Assembly (NCBI RefSeq): GCF_003667825.1 | Contig: NZ_CP033043.1 | Coordinates: forward strand, 2,833,501-2,897,500 | Source of the DNA: Metabacillus litoralis | GTDB taxonomy: Bacteria; Bacillota; Bacilli; Bacillales; Bacillaceae | DNA length: 64,000 nt | Direction of reading: 5' to 3' | In this document: one piece after another, positions 55,129-63,764 of the stretch | Layout: every line of letters starts with the position of its first letter | Position numbering within the stretch: position 1 is the first letter of the stretch | Made by a program: the position numbers and the translations under genes | Notes under the pieces: generated by a model | Seen by the model: only the letters and a program-made list of their open reading frames with translations | Database searches by the model: none | What the model was told of the DNA's origin: nothing

Positions 55129-55350
55129 TTGAAACCTTCAACAAACCGTATGCTAACCAGAATCAAATCAGTCTACATGTTTATTAATGAGCGGGGAACT
55201 GTGACGACACAGCAACTCGTTGACGAATTTGGTATAACATCAAGAACCATACAACGTGATTTAAATGTGTTAGCATATAACGATTTGGTTCACAGCCCTA
55301 CAAGAGGTAAATGGGCCACTACAAAGAAGAAAGTTAAGATGTCTTCGTAA
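55129..55350 (+). CDS. ytzE: Small DeoR-type HTH regulator YtzE
   Basis: 73 aa, only the DeoR helix-turn-helix: MFINERGTVTTQQLVDEFGITSRTIQRDLNVL, then a basic wing and tail. It has no sugar-phosphate-binding domain, so it is a stand-alone DNA-binding protein. In Bacillus YtzE is of this size. TTG start with AAGGAG 7 nt upstream. Its target is unknown; the palindrome upstream is a possible site. Confidence 0.87.
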   Translation: MKPSTNRMLTRIKSVYMFINERGTVTTQQLVDEFGITSRTIQRDLNVLAYNDLVHSPTRGKWATTKKKVKMSS

Positions 55351-55374
55351 GATCAAAAATAAACATTCCTATAT

Positions 55375-55420
55375 ACATAAAATAAGGAACCTTATGATCA
55401 AGGTTCCTCCTTTTTGCCTA
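55375..55420. terminator. Bidirectional terminator, ytzE / ytzG
   Basis: AGGAACCTT-ATGATC-AAGGTTCCT with T/A-rich flanks on both strands. Confidence 0.88.
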
Positions 55421-55427
55421 AATGTTT

Positions 55428-56156
55428 TTATAATTCTATCGGTTTAGCATTTCTTAATGCCTCTATTTCTTCCTCTGTTAGATCGCGATATTCTCCTATT
55501 TTAAGTTCATCCTCATCTAAAACAATTGGTCCCATCGATATTCTTTTTAAATATGTTACTTTTTTTCCAACAGATTCAAACATACGTTTTACTTGATGGA
55601 ATTTACCTTCTGTTATGGTAATATGAATGGTCGATTGATTCCCCGCTGTTAGAATTTCAAGTTTAGCAGGCTTTGTTACATAACCATCATCCAATGTCAC
55701 ACCATTCTTAAAGGACTCGATGTCCTCTTCAGTTACTTCACCTAATATGTCTGCATAATAAGTTTTTGGAACATGTTTTTTAGGAGACAGCAGTTGATGT
55801 GAAAGCTGTCCATCGTTCGTCAAAAGCAATAGCCCTTCCGTATCTTTATCAAGACGACCAACTGGAAACGGTTGATAAACAGCGTCTTCCATTTCCAGTA
55901 AATCAATGACTGTTTCTTGATACTCATCTTCTGTTGCGGATAAATATCCTGCCGGCTTATTCATTAGTAAGTAAACGAATTCTTTGTATTCAACTTTTTC
56001 TTCATTTACTGTAATGTGTTGATGATCAGGATCCACATGTGTTTTTGGATCCTTTATTGGTTCTCCTTCAACTTTTACAGCTCCTGTCTTAAGTAATTGT
56101 TTTACTTCTTTTCGGCTTCCAAAGCCGATATTTGCTAATAGTTTATCAATTCTCAT
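55428..56156 (-). CDS. ytzG: RsuA-family 16S rRNA pseudouridine synthase
   Basis: 242 aa. N-terminal S4 domain (MRIDKLLANIGFGSRKEVKQLL), then a pseudouridine synthase domain with catalytic D103 in GRLDKDTEGLLLLT and KTYYADI. It isomerises a uridine in 16S rRNA (U516 in the E. coli RsuA case). No other gene shares its strand closely; murJ lies upstream after a 330-base gap containing a repeat. Confidence 0.92.
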   Translation of the reverse strand: MRIDKLLANIGFGSRKEVKQLLKTGAVKVEGEPIKDPKTHVDPDHQHITVNEEKVEYKEFVYLLMNKPAGYLSATEDEYQETVIDLLEMEDAVYQPFPVGRLDKDTEGLLLLTNDGQLSHQLLSPKKHVPKTYYADILGEVTEEDIESFKNGVTLDDGYVTKPAKLEILTAGNQSTIHITITEGKFHQVKRMFESVGKKVTYLKRISMGPIVLDEDELKIGEYRDLTEEEIEALRNAKPIEL

Positions 56157-56250
56157 ATTATGTAAGACCCCCCTAACGGAACTAGATATTTTAATTTAAG
56201 TCTATTTGTTGATATCTTGTCGTATTTTTTCATTTAACCTAAGAACAGGT

Positions 56251-56386
56251 CCGTTCCATTGCGCTCCAGACAATTGCTTTCCGCGGGGAGGAAGCTTGAG
56301 CCTCCTCTGCTTTGCCTGCGGGGTCTCATCCTTTCCTCTAGCTCCCGCAGGAGTCAATTGTCTTCCACTTCATTCCACTATCATTT
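56251..56386. repeat. Dispersed Bacillaceae-type structured repeat
   Basis: About 135 GC-richer bases with nested complements: GACAATTG (56269) against CAATTGTC (56355), GGAGG...CCTCC, and CCTGCGGG against CCCGCAGG. I recognise the motif TTTCCGCGGGGAGG...GAGCCTCCTC...GGGTCTCA...CCCGCAGGAGTC from many Bacillaceae intergenic regions. It encodes no credible protein. Function unknown. Confidence 0.75.
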
Positions 56387-56427
56387 TGATATTTTAAATC
56401 AAAGAATTTAACAAAAACAACCTTTAG

Positions 56428-56453
56428 TAAAAAAACTCGGAGAATCCGAGTTC
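56428..56453 (-). terminator. Terminator of murJ
   Basis: AACTCGGA-TTC-TCCGAGTT on the minus strand, followed by TTTTT. Confidence 0.88.
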
Positions 56454-56486
56454 TTTGTTATCTTTAACTTATTTCATTAATTCAAC

Positions 56487-58121
56487 CTATTCAACTGATC
56501 GTTTTTTTCTTGGTAAAAAACGGTTTAAACGGTTTCCTAATAATTTTTCTAACAAATGAGATCGATATGTTAAGTAGGCATATGTTGCTCCACCAATTGC
56601 GACGGCAATTCCAACAACAATAACAGCATTCATACGACTATCTGAGTAATTAATAAAAATACTTAGTATAGAAAATACCACGGAAACAACAAGCCCCATA
56701 AAGATACACAGTATTGTAATTAATAACGACCTCTTAATTAGGAGTCTAAAGGAATAACCTGCATGGCGTTTAATCATCGCAAACCCATAGATTAACGATA
56801 CAATGTAGCCTGCTGCAGTTGCGATAATTGAGCCTACTCCTTCATAAAGCTCAATTAACGTAACATTTAAGGAAAGCTTCACAATTAAGCCTATGACTAA
56901 GCTAATCACCGCAAGCTTTTGTTTATTAATACCTTGTAAGATCGCTGCATTCACTGTAAAAAGAGAGAAAAGTAAAGCTACAGGGGCATACCACATTAGA
57001 ATATGCTTCCCAATTTCTTCTGATGTTCCCGCGTAGAACACATTATAGGCTGGTCCGGCTAAAACAGAAAGACCAATCACAGCAGGTAAAACAAGTAACA
57101 TAATCACCTGTAAAGTTTGATCAATCTGTTTATGTAGTAAGCCCCGATTATTATTTGAGAAAGACTCTGTAATAGTTGGAATCAGTGTTAATCCAAAGGC
57201 TGTAGCTAATGATACTGGAATCATCACTAATTTTGGCACATAAAGAAGTAACACAGAAAACATATCCATTGTATATGACTGTTCATTTCCAGTACTTAAC
57301 ATTGCACGGTTAAAAGTCAACGTGTCGATGTAATTGTAAATGGGGATTGCCAATCCAACAAAAACAAATGGTCCTGCATAACGAAATACTTCCTTAAACA
57401 TTCTGCCGAGTGGCATTGGTTCAGCTTGAATTGGATTGTCCTGCATAGCTAAGAGTGTACCCTTTCGTTTCACCCAATAGATAAACAAAACAACTAACCC
57501 GCCTACTGCTCCAACAAACGCAGCAAATGTAGCATAGCCAACTGCCAAAACAAGTCCACCATTTAATACATTCATCACGATGTAAGTTGAAACTAACAAA
57601 AAGACAATTCTGACAAGCTGTTCAACAACCTGTGAAACTGCTGTAGGTCCCATAGATTGATGCCCCTGAAAGAAGCCCCTTATTAAGCTCATTAGCGGAA
57701 CAACAATAAGCGCAATGCTCACCATTCTGATGACGAGAGTTGCATCTTCAACTGTTACTCCATTAAGCTCTCTTTCAGCAAGTGCTGCAATTGCAAACCA
57801 TGGTGCCAGCATATATAAGATAGCAAAAGCAAGTAAGCCAGTTATGAGCATAACAAGTATGCCTGCCTTAAACATCCTTCGGCTCGTTTGGTAATCTCCT
57901 AAAGCATTATATTTTGAAACAAATTTAGATACAGCTGCTGGAAACCCTGCTGTTGCAACGCTTAAGAAAATTGTATATTGTGCATATCCTGCATGAAACA
58001 ATCCTCCACCAGTTGTTCCCACCATCGCTGCAAAAGGAATTAAATAAATCATTCCTAAAATTCTTGATATGTATGTACCTAATGTTAATACGAACGTTCC
58101 TCGTAACAAATTATTAGACAT
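56487..58121 (-). CDS. murJ: Lipid II flippase MurJ (YtgP)
   Basis: 544 aa, same length as B. subtilis YtgP/MurJ, with about 14 TM helices of the MOP/MVF fold. LRGTFVLTLGTYISRILGMIYL at the start, RGFFQGHQSMGPTAVSQVVEQL in helix 5 and a basic C-terminus (NRFLPRKKRSVE). It flips lipid II across the membrane for wall synthesis. The upstream neighbour ytfP is divergent; its own terminator follows. Confidence 0.95.
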   Translation of the reverse strand: MSNNLLRGTFVLTLGTYISRILGMIYLIPFAAMVGTTGGGLFHAGYAQYTIFLSVATAGFPAAVSKFVSKYNALGDYQTSRRMFKAGILVMLITGLLAFAILYMLAPWFAIAALAERELNGVTVEDATLVIRMVSIALIVVPLMSLIRGFFQGHQSMGPTAVSQVVEQLVRIVFLLVSTYIVMNVLNGGLVLAVGYATFAAFVGAVGGLVVLFIYWVKRKGTLLAMQDNPIQAEPMPLGRMFKEVFRYAGPFVFVGLAIPIYNYIDTLTFNRAMLSTGNEQSYTMDMFSVLLLYVPKLVMIPVSLATAFGLTLIPTITESFSNNNRGLLHKQIDQTLQVIMLLVLPAVIGLSVLAGPAYNVFYAGTSEEIGKHILMWYAPVALLFSLFTVNAAILQGINKQKLAVISLVIGLIVKLSLNVTLIELYEGVGSIIATAAGYIVSLIYGFAMIKRHAGYSFRLLIKRSLLITILCIFMGLVVSVVFSILSIFINYSDSRMNAVIVVGIAVAIGGATYAYLTYRSHLLEKLLGNRLNRFLPRKKRSVE

Positions 58122-58291
58122 TTTTCTTACTCACCATTCTTCTCTATGAAGATTCAACTTTTCTATTTTACCATAAACCCATATATATACCATAAGCATT
58201 GTGATTCATCATTATTTTTCATCAAATTTTTTACTTTTTACGTTCTTCAGATATAATATTGTAGCAGACAAGTGAAAAAGGTGTGGATTAA

Positions 58292-59557
58292 ATGAAATAT
58301 GATGTAGTTGTAATTGGTGGCGGTCCTTCAGGATTAATGGCTTCCATTGCTGCAGGAGAAAAAGGAGCTCGTGTACTTCTTTTAGATAAAGGAAATAAAC
58401 TAGGAAGAAAGCTTGCCATATCAGGTGGTGGTCGCTGTAATGTAACAAATCGATTGCCAATAGATGAGATTATTAAACATATACCCGGAAATGGCCGTTT
58501 TTTATATAGTGCTTTCTCTGAATTCAGCAATGAAGATATTATCCGTTTTTTTGAAAATCTAGGTATTCAATTAAAAGAAGAAGATCATGGTCGAATGTTT
58601 CCCGTCACGGACAAAGCGCAATCAGTCGTTGATGCACTAATAAGTGAATTAAAGCGATTAAACGTGGAAATACGTACAAATGAACCTGTAAAAGATGTGA
58701 TATACGATGAGGAAAAGGTAACAAGCATTGTACTAGTTAACGGTGAAACAATTATAACAAAAGCAGTTGTACTAGCTGTTGGTGGAAAAAGCGTACCACA
58801 TACTGGGAGTACAGGTGATGGATATGCCTGGGCTGAAAATGCCGGACATACGATTACCGAATTGTTTCCGACTGAAGTGCCTATTACCTCGAATGAACCA
58901 TTTATCCAGGAGAAAGCTCTACAAGGACTTTCTTTACGTGATGTGGCACTCAGTGTCCTTAATCCAAAAGGAAAAACAATTATTACCCATAAAATGGATA
59001 TGATTTTCACTCACTTCGGAATATCCGGTCCAGCTGTATTAAGATGTAGTCAATATGTGGTCAAGGCTATGAAAAAGTTCAAAACAAATGCCGTTACTGT
59101 CAGTATTGATGCCCTGCCTGATCAAAATGAGGAACAGCTTTTTCAATCAATTGTTAAAGATTTAAAACAGGATTCAAAAAAAGCGATAAAAAACGTGTTA
59201 AAAGGATTGCTACCTGAACGTTACTTACTCTTTTTGTTAGAAAAAAATCAAATTGATACGTTAGTTACGTATGATAATCTATCAAATGAAAAATTGCGCT
59301 CTTTCGTAAAAGATTGCAAGCAATTTCAATTTCAGGTCCATGGTACACTATCAATTGAGAAAGCCTTTGTAACTGGAGGTGGTGTATCAGTAAAAGAAAT
59401 TCACCCGAAGGAAATGTCATCAAGACTAAAAGCGGGATTATATTTCTGTGGTGAGATACTAGATATACACGGTTACACAGGTGGCTATAATATTACGTCA
59501 GCTTTAGTAACCGGGCGTCTTGCTGGAACAAATGCTGCTCTTTACTCTAAAGAATAA
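58292..59557 (+). CDS. ytfP: HI0933/BaiN-like flavoprotein YtfP
   Basis: 421 aa. Rossmann FAD motif [21 protein letters not shown] (residues about 6-26), [16 protein letters not shown] signature, and C-terminal [29 protein letters not shown] that closes the FAD site. It is a flavin-dependent NAD(P)H-type oxidoreductase of uncertain substrate. It lies opposite murJ. AAGGTGTG is its ribosome site. Confidence 0.91.
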   Translation: MKYDVVVIGGGPSGLMASIAAGEKGARVLLLDKGNKLGRKLAISGGGRCNVTNRLPIDEIIKHIPGNGRFLYSAFSEFSNEDIIRFFENLGIQLKEEDHGRMFPVTDKAQSVVDALISELKRLNVEIRTNEPVKDVIYDEEKVTSIVLVNGETIITKAVVLAVGGKSVPHTGSTGDGYAWAENAGHTITELFPTEVPITSNEPFIQEKALQGLSLRDVALSVLNPKGKTIITHKMDMIFTHFGISGPAVLRCSQYVVKAMKKFKTNAVTVSIDALPDQNEEQLFQSIVKDLKQDSKKAIKNVLKGLLPERYLLFLLEKNQIDTLVTYDNLSNEKLRSFVKDCKQFQFQVHGTLSIEKAFVTGGGVSVKEIHPKEMSSRLKAGLYFCGEILDIHGYTGGYNITSALVTGRLAGTNAALYSKE

Positions 59558-59597
59558 AATCACTTCTCCATTCTAGTAATAAATTTAGACAAGCTAT

Positions 59598-59605
59598 CAT
59601 ACAGA
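59598..59605 (+). promoter_or_regulatory. Candidate sigma-E -10 element of cse60
   Basis: CATACAGA resembles the sigma-E -10 (CATACANT), about 30 bases before cse60; a weak -35 lies about 15 bp upstream. cse60 is known as a sigma-E gene in B. subtilis. Low certainty. Confidence 0.4.
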
Positions 59606-59636
59606 TTATTAAAATGGAAATTAGGAAGTGATCATG

Positions 59637-59822
59637 ATGTTAAAAGTGGCGCTTTTTGATGAAGAACACGAAAAAGATTTAGAAGAAGAAATCAATGGGT
59701 TTCTAGCAGACCTCGGAGAAAATCAGGTTAGAGATATAAAATTCAGCGTATCAGTATCCATAGACGAGGATGGAGAACAAATCTATTGTTACTCAGCACT
59801 TGTTATTTACCGGGAAAAGTAA
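59637..59822 (+). CDS. cse60: Sporulation protein Cse60
   Basis: 61 aa, close to B. subtilis Cse60 (60 aa). MLKVALFDEEHEKDLEEEINGFL and the C-terminal YCYSALVIYREK are characteristic. It is a mother-cell protein under sigma-E during sporulation; its biochemical role is unknown. Acidic and soluble. The ATG at 59637 best fits the family and has AGGAAG 8 nt upstream; the ATG one codon before it is equally possible. Confidence 0.83.
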   Translation: MLKVALFDEEHEKDLEEEINGFLADLGENQVRDIKFSVSVSIDEDGEQIYCYSALVIYREK

Positions 59823-59858
59823 AATGCTTGGAGACATATATGCTCCAAGCATTTTTTA
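59820..59858 (+). terminator. Terminator of cse60
   Basis: AAAATGCTTGGAG-ACATATATG-CTCCAAGCATTTTTT. Confidence 0.92.
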
Positions 59859-59925
59859 TACCAAGATAAGCACCTGGTTAAGCGATTTCCAATTCATCAA
59901 GAATCGCCAGAAAATAAGCTACTAA

Positions 59926-60120
59926 AATAAGCGGAAAAGTTCCTCTTAATGAGGAAATAGTACGAAAAATAGATTAAATAGACGGAAAAATTCCGCCTAT
60001 TTCATCAAAAATGATGAAAATGGACCATTTTACTTTGCATAACCGGAAAAAATCCGTTTATACCCCCCCAAACAAGTTCCATTCTTCATTCTAACTGGAA
60101 AAATTCCGTTTATTTATTTA
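59926..60120. repeat. Cluster of CGGAAAAATTCCG-type palindromic repeats
   Basis: Four copies of a short palindrome flanked by A/T-rich TAT arms: 59926-59950 (GCGGAAAAGTTCC), 59976-60002 (ACGGAAAAATTCCG), 60039-60061 (CCGGAAAAAATCCG) and 60092-60120 (CTGGAAAAATTCCG), spaced roughly 50-60 bases. The 3' flank TTTAT is shared. No gene overlaps them. Confidence 0.75.
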
Positions 60121-60122
60121 AT

Positions 60123-60446
60123 TTACGCTAGCTGACTCTTTGGCTTTGTTTCACCTTTATAATCAAGCATGCCACCAGTCATGTTAACAACATCGTATCC
60201 TTTGTCTTGTAAATAAGCACAAACATTTCCGCTTCTTCCACCTGAGCGACAAATGTAAATCGTTTCTTTATCTTTATCAAGTGCATCTAAATGCTCCGGA
60301 ATATCATTCATACGAATATGCTTCGCTTGCGGAATCATGCCTGCTTCTACTTCTTCGTCTTCACGAACATCTATTAGCTCAAGTTTTTCCCCATTTTCTA
60401 ATCTTTTTTGTACCTCTTCAGGAGAAATTTCTTTAAATTCTGACAT
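60123..60446 (-). CDS. ytwF: Rhodanese-domain protein YtwF
   Basis: 107 aa, a single rhodanese domain with active-site loop CRSGGRS (Cys69) and the LIDVREDEE N-terminal motif. It carries sulfane sulfur as a persulfide in the cytoplasm; the partner is unknown. Start ATG 60446 has AAGGGTG upstream. Located between cse60 and leuS, as ytwF is near leuS in B. subtilis. Confidence 0.9.
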   Translation of the reverse strand: MSEFKEISPEEVQKRLENGEKLELIDVREDEEVEAGMIPQAKHIRMNDIPEHLDALDKDKETIYICRSGGRSGNVCAYLQDKGYDVVNMTGGMLDYKGETKPKSQLA

Positions 60447-60541
60447 TATGTACACCCTTTCAGTTTTAATAGTTGCATTATATCAAAGTAGTTTGTGAGG
60501 TGCTAGTTTGCAGAATTTCTTTATTTGATGCTTTTTGAGAT

Positions 60542-60640
60542 ATATTTGATATTTTGTCCAATATATTAGTCAATTTCTATGATTTATTTGCTAATTTTCA
60601 CAGTTTATTTGCTGATTTTGACCAGATATTAGTTCTTCGA
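60542..60640. repeat. Degenerate 21-bp tandem repeat
   Basis: Units at 60542-60562, 60563-60583, 60584-60604, 60605-60625 and a partial fifth unit. The third and fourth share TTATTTGCT-ATTTT. All begin (A/T)TATT. It lies between ytwF and the leuS terminator. No supportable gene. Confidence 0.6.
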
Positions 60641-60661
60641 CAATCTACGACATACACAAGC

Positions 60662-60701
60662 AAAAAAACAGCAAGCCCGACTCTCACTGAGCCGGGCTTG
60701 C
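60662..60701 (-). terminator. Terminator of leuS
   Basis: GCAAGCCCG and CGGGCTTGC arms (60671-60701); TGTTTTTTT follows on the minus strand. Confidence 0.92.
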
Positions 60702-60718
60702 CAATTCCAAAACACGTA

Positions 60719-63133
60719 CTAGTTCGCCACAATATTCACAAGCTTACCAGGTACGGCAATTACTTTTCGTATTGTTTTTCCTTCTACATGTTCTTTCACA
60801 CGATCGTCTTCTAATGCAATTTGTTCTAACTGTTCTTTTGTAACATCTTTTGCTACTAAAAGCTTTGCACGGACTTTTCCGTTTACCTGAACAACGATCT
60901 CTACTTCATTTTCAACAAGTTTCGCTTCGTCAAATGTCGGCCAAGCTTCATAAGAAATTGTGCTACTGTGACCTAATTTGCTCCATAGCTCTTCAGCTAA
61001 ATGAGGGGCGATTGGTGATAGAAGCTTCACAACACCCTCTACATACTCTTTCGGAAGCACTGTTTGTTTGTATGCTTCATTAATGAAGACCATCAGCTGT
61101 GAAATAGCTGTGTTGAAGCGCAGTCCTTCCAAATCTTCTGATACTTTTTTGACCGTTTGATGATAAACGCGTTCAAGCGCATCGCTTGCTTCATCAACAA
61201 CCTTCGGACTTAATTCACCATTCTCTTCAATGAACAGACGCCATACGCGATCTAAGAAACGTCTTGCTCCGTCAAGACCTGTTGTTGACCAAGCGATTGA
61301 TGCTTCTAATGGTCCCATAAACATTTCATAAAGACGAAGCGTGTCTGCACCATGTGATGAAACAATCTCATCAGGATTCACAACATTTCCTTTTGATTTA
61401 CTCATTTTCTCATTGTTTTCACCAAGAATCATCCCTTGGTTAAAGAGCTTCTGGAATGGCTCTTTTGTTGGCACAACACCAATATCATATAAAAATTTAT
61501 GCCAGAAGCGAGCGTACAGTAAATGAAGTACAGCGTGCTCAGCTCCTCCGATGTAAATATCAACAGGCAGCCATTGCTTTAATTTTGCATCATCTGCAAG
61601 AGCCTCGCTATTTTTCGGGTCAATATAACGTAAATAATACCAGCAGCTTCCAGCCCATTGCGGCATTGTATTTGTTTCACGACGACCTTTTTTACCTGTT
61701 ACAGGATCAACAACATTTACAAATTCATCAATAATTGCAAGTGGAGATTCCCCTGTTCCAGATGGTCTAATTTCTGTTGTTTTTGGTAATACAAGTGGAA
61801 GTTCTTCTTCCGGAACGGCTGACATTGTACCATCTTCCCAATGAATAATTGGAATTGGCTCACCCCAATAACGTTGACGGCTGAATAACCAGTCACGAAG
61901 ACGGTAGGTTACTTTCTTTTCGCCTTTTTTGTTTTCTTCAAGCCATGCGATCGCTTTTTCAATTGCTTCTTGTTTACCAAGTCCATTTAAGAAATCGGAG
62001 TTAACGTGTTCACCTTCACCAGTGTACGCTTCCTTCGTCACGTCTCCACCGCTTACAACTTCTTTAATCGGAAGATCAAACTTTACAGCAAATTCATAGT
62101 CGCGCTCATCATGTGCAGGAACTGCCATAATCGCACCAGTACCGTAAGTTACAAGTACATAATCTGCAATCCAAATTGGCATTTTTTCACCGTTTACAGG
62201 GTTAATAGCATAAGCACCTGTAAATACGCCTGTTTTATCTTTTGAAAGCTCTGTACGCTCTAAATCACTTTTATGTTTTACTTCGTTAATATAAGCCTCA
62301 ACTGCTTGTTTTTGATCCTCAGTCGTAATTTTTTCAATAAAAGAATGCTCTGGAGCTAAAACAGCGTATGTTGCACCAAATAATGTATCAGGACGTGTTG
62401 TGAAAACAGTAAATGTTTCATTATGTCCTTCAATATCAAATGTTACATGAGCACCTTCAGAACGACCGATCCAGTTACGTTGCATATCTTTGATGCTTTC
62501 TGGCCAGTCAACGTCCTCTAAGTCTTCAAGAAGACGATCAGCATATGCTGTAATTTTCAGCATCCACTGCTTCATTGGGCGTCGCTCAACTGGATGACCT
62601 CCACGCTCACTTTTCCCATCAATAACTTCCTCATTTGCTAAAACGGTACCTAACGCAGGGCACCAGTTTACAGGTACTTCATCTACATATGCCAAACCTT
62701 TTTTATAAAGCTGCAAAAAGATCCATTGAGTCCATTTGTAGTATTCAGGGTCTGTTGTGTTAACTTCACGATCCCAATCATATGAAAACCCTAGTGCTTG
62801 GATTTGTCTTCTGAAGTTATCAATGTTTTGCTTTGTAAATTCAGCTGGGTCATTCCCTGTATCAAGCGCATACTGTTCAGCAGGTAAACCAAATGCATCC
62901 CATCCCATCGGATGAAGAACATTATACCCTTGCATACGTTTCATACGAGATAAAATGTCTGTTGCTGTATATCCTTCAGGATGTCCTACATGGAGACCCG
63001 CTCCTGATGGATATGGGAACATGTCCAATGCATAGAACTTCGGTTTTTCTGTATCTTCTGTTGTTTTAAATGTTTTATTATGTAACCAATAATCTTGCCA
63101 TTTCTTTTCAATCTCTTGATGATTGAAGCTCAT
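60719..63133 (-). CDS. leuS: Leucyl-tRNA synthetase
   Basis: 804 aa, same as B. subtilis LeuRS. HVGH (HIGH) at 48-51 in [13 protein letters not shown], a large CP1 editing domain, KMSKS at 576-580, and the C-terminal anticodon domain. It charges tRNA-Leu and edits mis-charged residues. AGGAGG precedes ATG 63133. Regulated by the Leu T-box upstream. Confidence 0.98.
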   Translation of the reverse strand: MSFNHQEIEKKWQDYWLHNKTFKTTEDTEKPKFYALDMFPYPSGAGLHVGHPEGYTATDILSRMKRMQGYNVLHPMGWDAFGLPAEQYALDTGNDPAEFTKQNIDNFRRQIQALGFSYDWDREVNTTDPEYYKWTQWIFLQLYKKGLAYVDEVPVNWCPALGTVLANEEVIDGKSERGGHPVERRPMKQWMLKITAYADRLLEDLEDVDWPESIKDMQRNWIGRSEGAHVTFDIEGHNETFTVFTTRPDTLFGATYAVLAPEHSFIEKITTEDQKQAVEAYINEVKHKSDLERTELSKDKTGVFTGAYAINPVNGEKMPIWIADYVLVTYGTGAIMAVPAHDERDYEFAVKFDLPIKEVVSGGDVTKEAYTGEGEHVNSDFLNGLGKQEAIEKAIAWLEENKKGEKKVTYRLRDWLFSRQRYWGEPIPIIHWEDGTMSAVPEEELPLVLPKTTEIRPSGTGESPLAIIDEFVNVVDPVTGKKGRRETNTMPQWAGSCWYYLRYIDPKNSEALADDAKLKQWLPVDIYIGGAEHAVLHLLYARFWHKFLYDIGVVPTKEPFQKLFNQGMILGENNEKMSKSKGNVVNPDEIVSSHGADTLRLYEMFMGPLEASIAWSTTGLDGARRFLDRVWRLFIEENGELSPKVVDEASDALERVYHQTVKKVSEDLEGLRFNTAISQLMVFINEAYKQTVLPKEYVEGVVKLLSPIAPHLAEELWSKLGHSSTISYEAWPTFDEAKLVENEVEIVVQVNGKVRAKLLVAKDVTKEQLEQIALEDDRVKEHVEGKTIRKVIAVPGKLVNIVAN

Positions 63134-63159
63134 CTGTTTTCCTCCTTAAAGCTTGCTCT

Positions 63160-63477
63160 TATTTTATTTTATAACCTGTTGAACGGGTCAAAGCTTTCAA
63201 AAGTCTATAAAAACGAAAAAAGCCCACATCCCAAACAGGGACGAGAGGCTTAATTCCCGTGGTACCACCCAACTTTGGCATAGTATAATTATGCCCACTT
63301 TGACATCCGTAACGTGGATAGACGACAAATATTACTTGATCTATTTCTCTTTCACATTTGTAACTCAAAGGCGAGTTCATTAGCAAAAACTGGTTGACTC
63401 TCACCATCCGTCAACTCTCTGAGCACATTTTCACTAATTACTATTCCTTTTCTCCGTTCATTTCGTATATAGATTTA
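63160..63477 (-). ncRNA. T-box riboswitch of leuS (specifier CUC, Leu)
   Basis: T-box core TGGGTGGTACCACGGG on the minus strand (plus 63256-63271), followed by a terminator with GGGCTTTTTT (63213-63225 on the plus strand). In Stem I, AATGAACTCGCC has CUC (plus 63373-63375) in the specifier place, a leucine codon. Confidence 0.93.
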
Positions 63478-63483
63478 AGATTA

Positions 63484-63512
63484 TTTTATATAAATTTGTC
63501 GTGATATGCAAG
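63484..63512 (-). promoter_or_regulatory. Sigma-A promoter of leuS
   Basis: TTGCAT (63512-63507), 17 bp, TAAAAT (63489-63484); start near 63477, where the T-box begins. Confidence 0.72.
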
Positions 63513-63675
63513 TATAGGCATCATTTATGATTTTTCTTTCAATAATTATCATCAGCATCGACTATAACAATCCAAACGTAAGCGTTTCAATTATTTCCTT
63601 TGCGTAAGGAAAACATTGATTGATCATGACATTTACCTTCCCCTGTTAATCATTTTTTCCCCTATCGTATCACAA

Positions 63676-63699
63676 GGTAGCAGTGTAGGTAGCAGTGTA
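63676..63699. repeat. 12-bp tandem duplication
   Basis: GGTAGCAGTGTA occurs twice in direct tandem (63676-63687, 63688-63699) downstream of the MFS gene. The rest of 63513-63708 holds nothing I can assign. Confidence 0.7.
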
Positions 63700-63710
63700 A
63701 GTTTCAGAAA

Positions 63711-63764
63711 AAAAGAAAAGGTCTTAGACCCCGTAAACATCGGGTGCCTGAGACCTTTTCTTTT
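63711..63764 (-). terminator. MFS gene terminator overlapping its 3' end
   Basis: AAAAGAAAAGGTCT (63711-63724) pairs perfectly with AGACCTTTTCTTTT (63751-63764), with an inner CCCG/CGGG. The stop codon (63724-63726) and the last 12 codons lie in the stem-loop. Confidence 0.85.

Noticed and set aside
56206..56397. 63-codon ORF over the dispersed repeat
   Set aside because: Cys/Pro-rich translation of a structured GC-rich repeat, no ribosome site; better explained as non-coding.
60554..60814. ORF starting with NF-LFA heptads
   Set aside because: The heptads come from the 21-bp DNA tandem repeat; the ORF then runs antisense into the leuS terminator and 3' end.
63577..63590. CGTAAGCGTTTCAA, cre-like
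   Set aside because: It is one base short of the 14-bp cre and misses several fixed positions, so the match is too poor.
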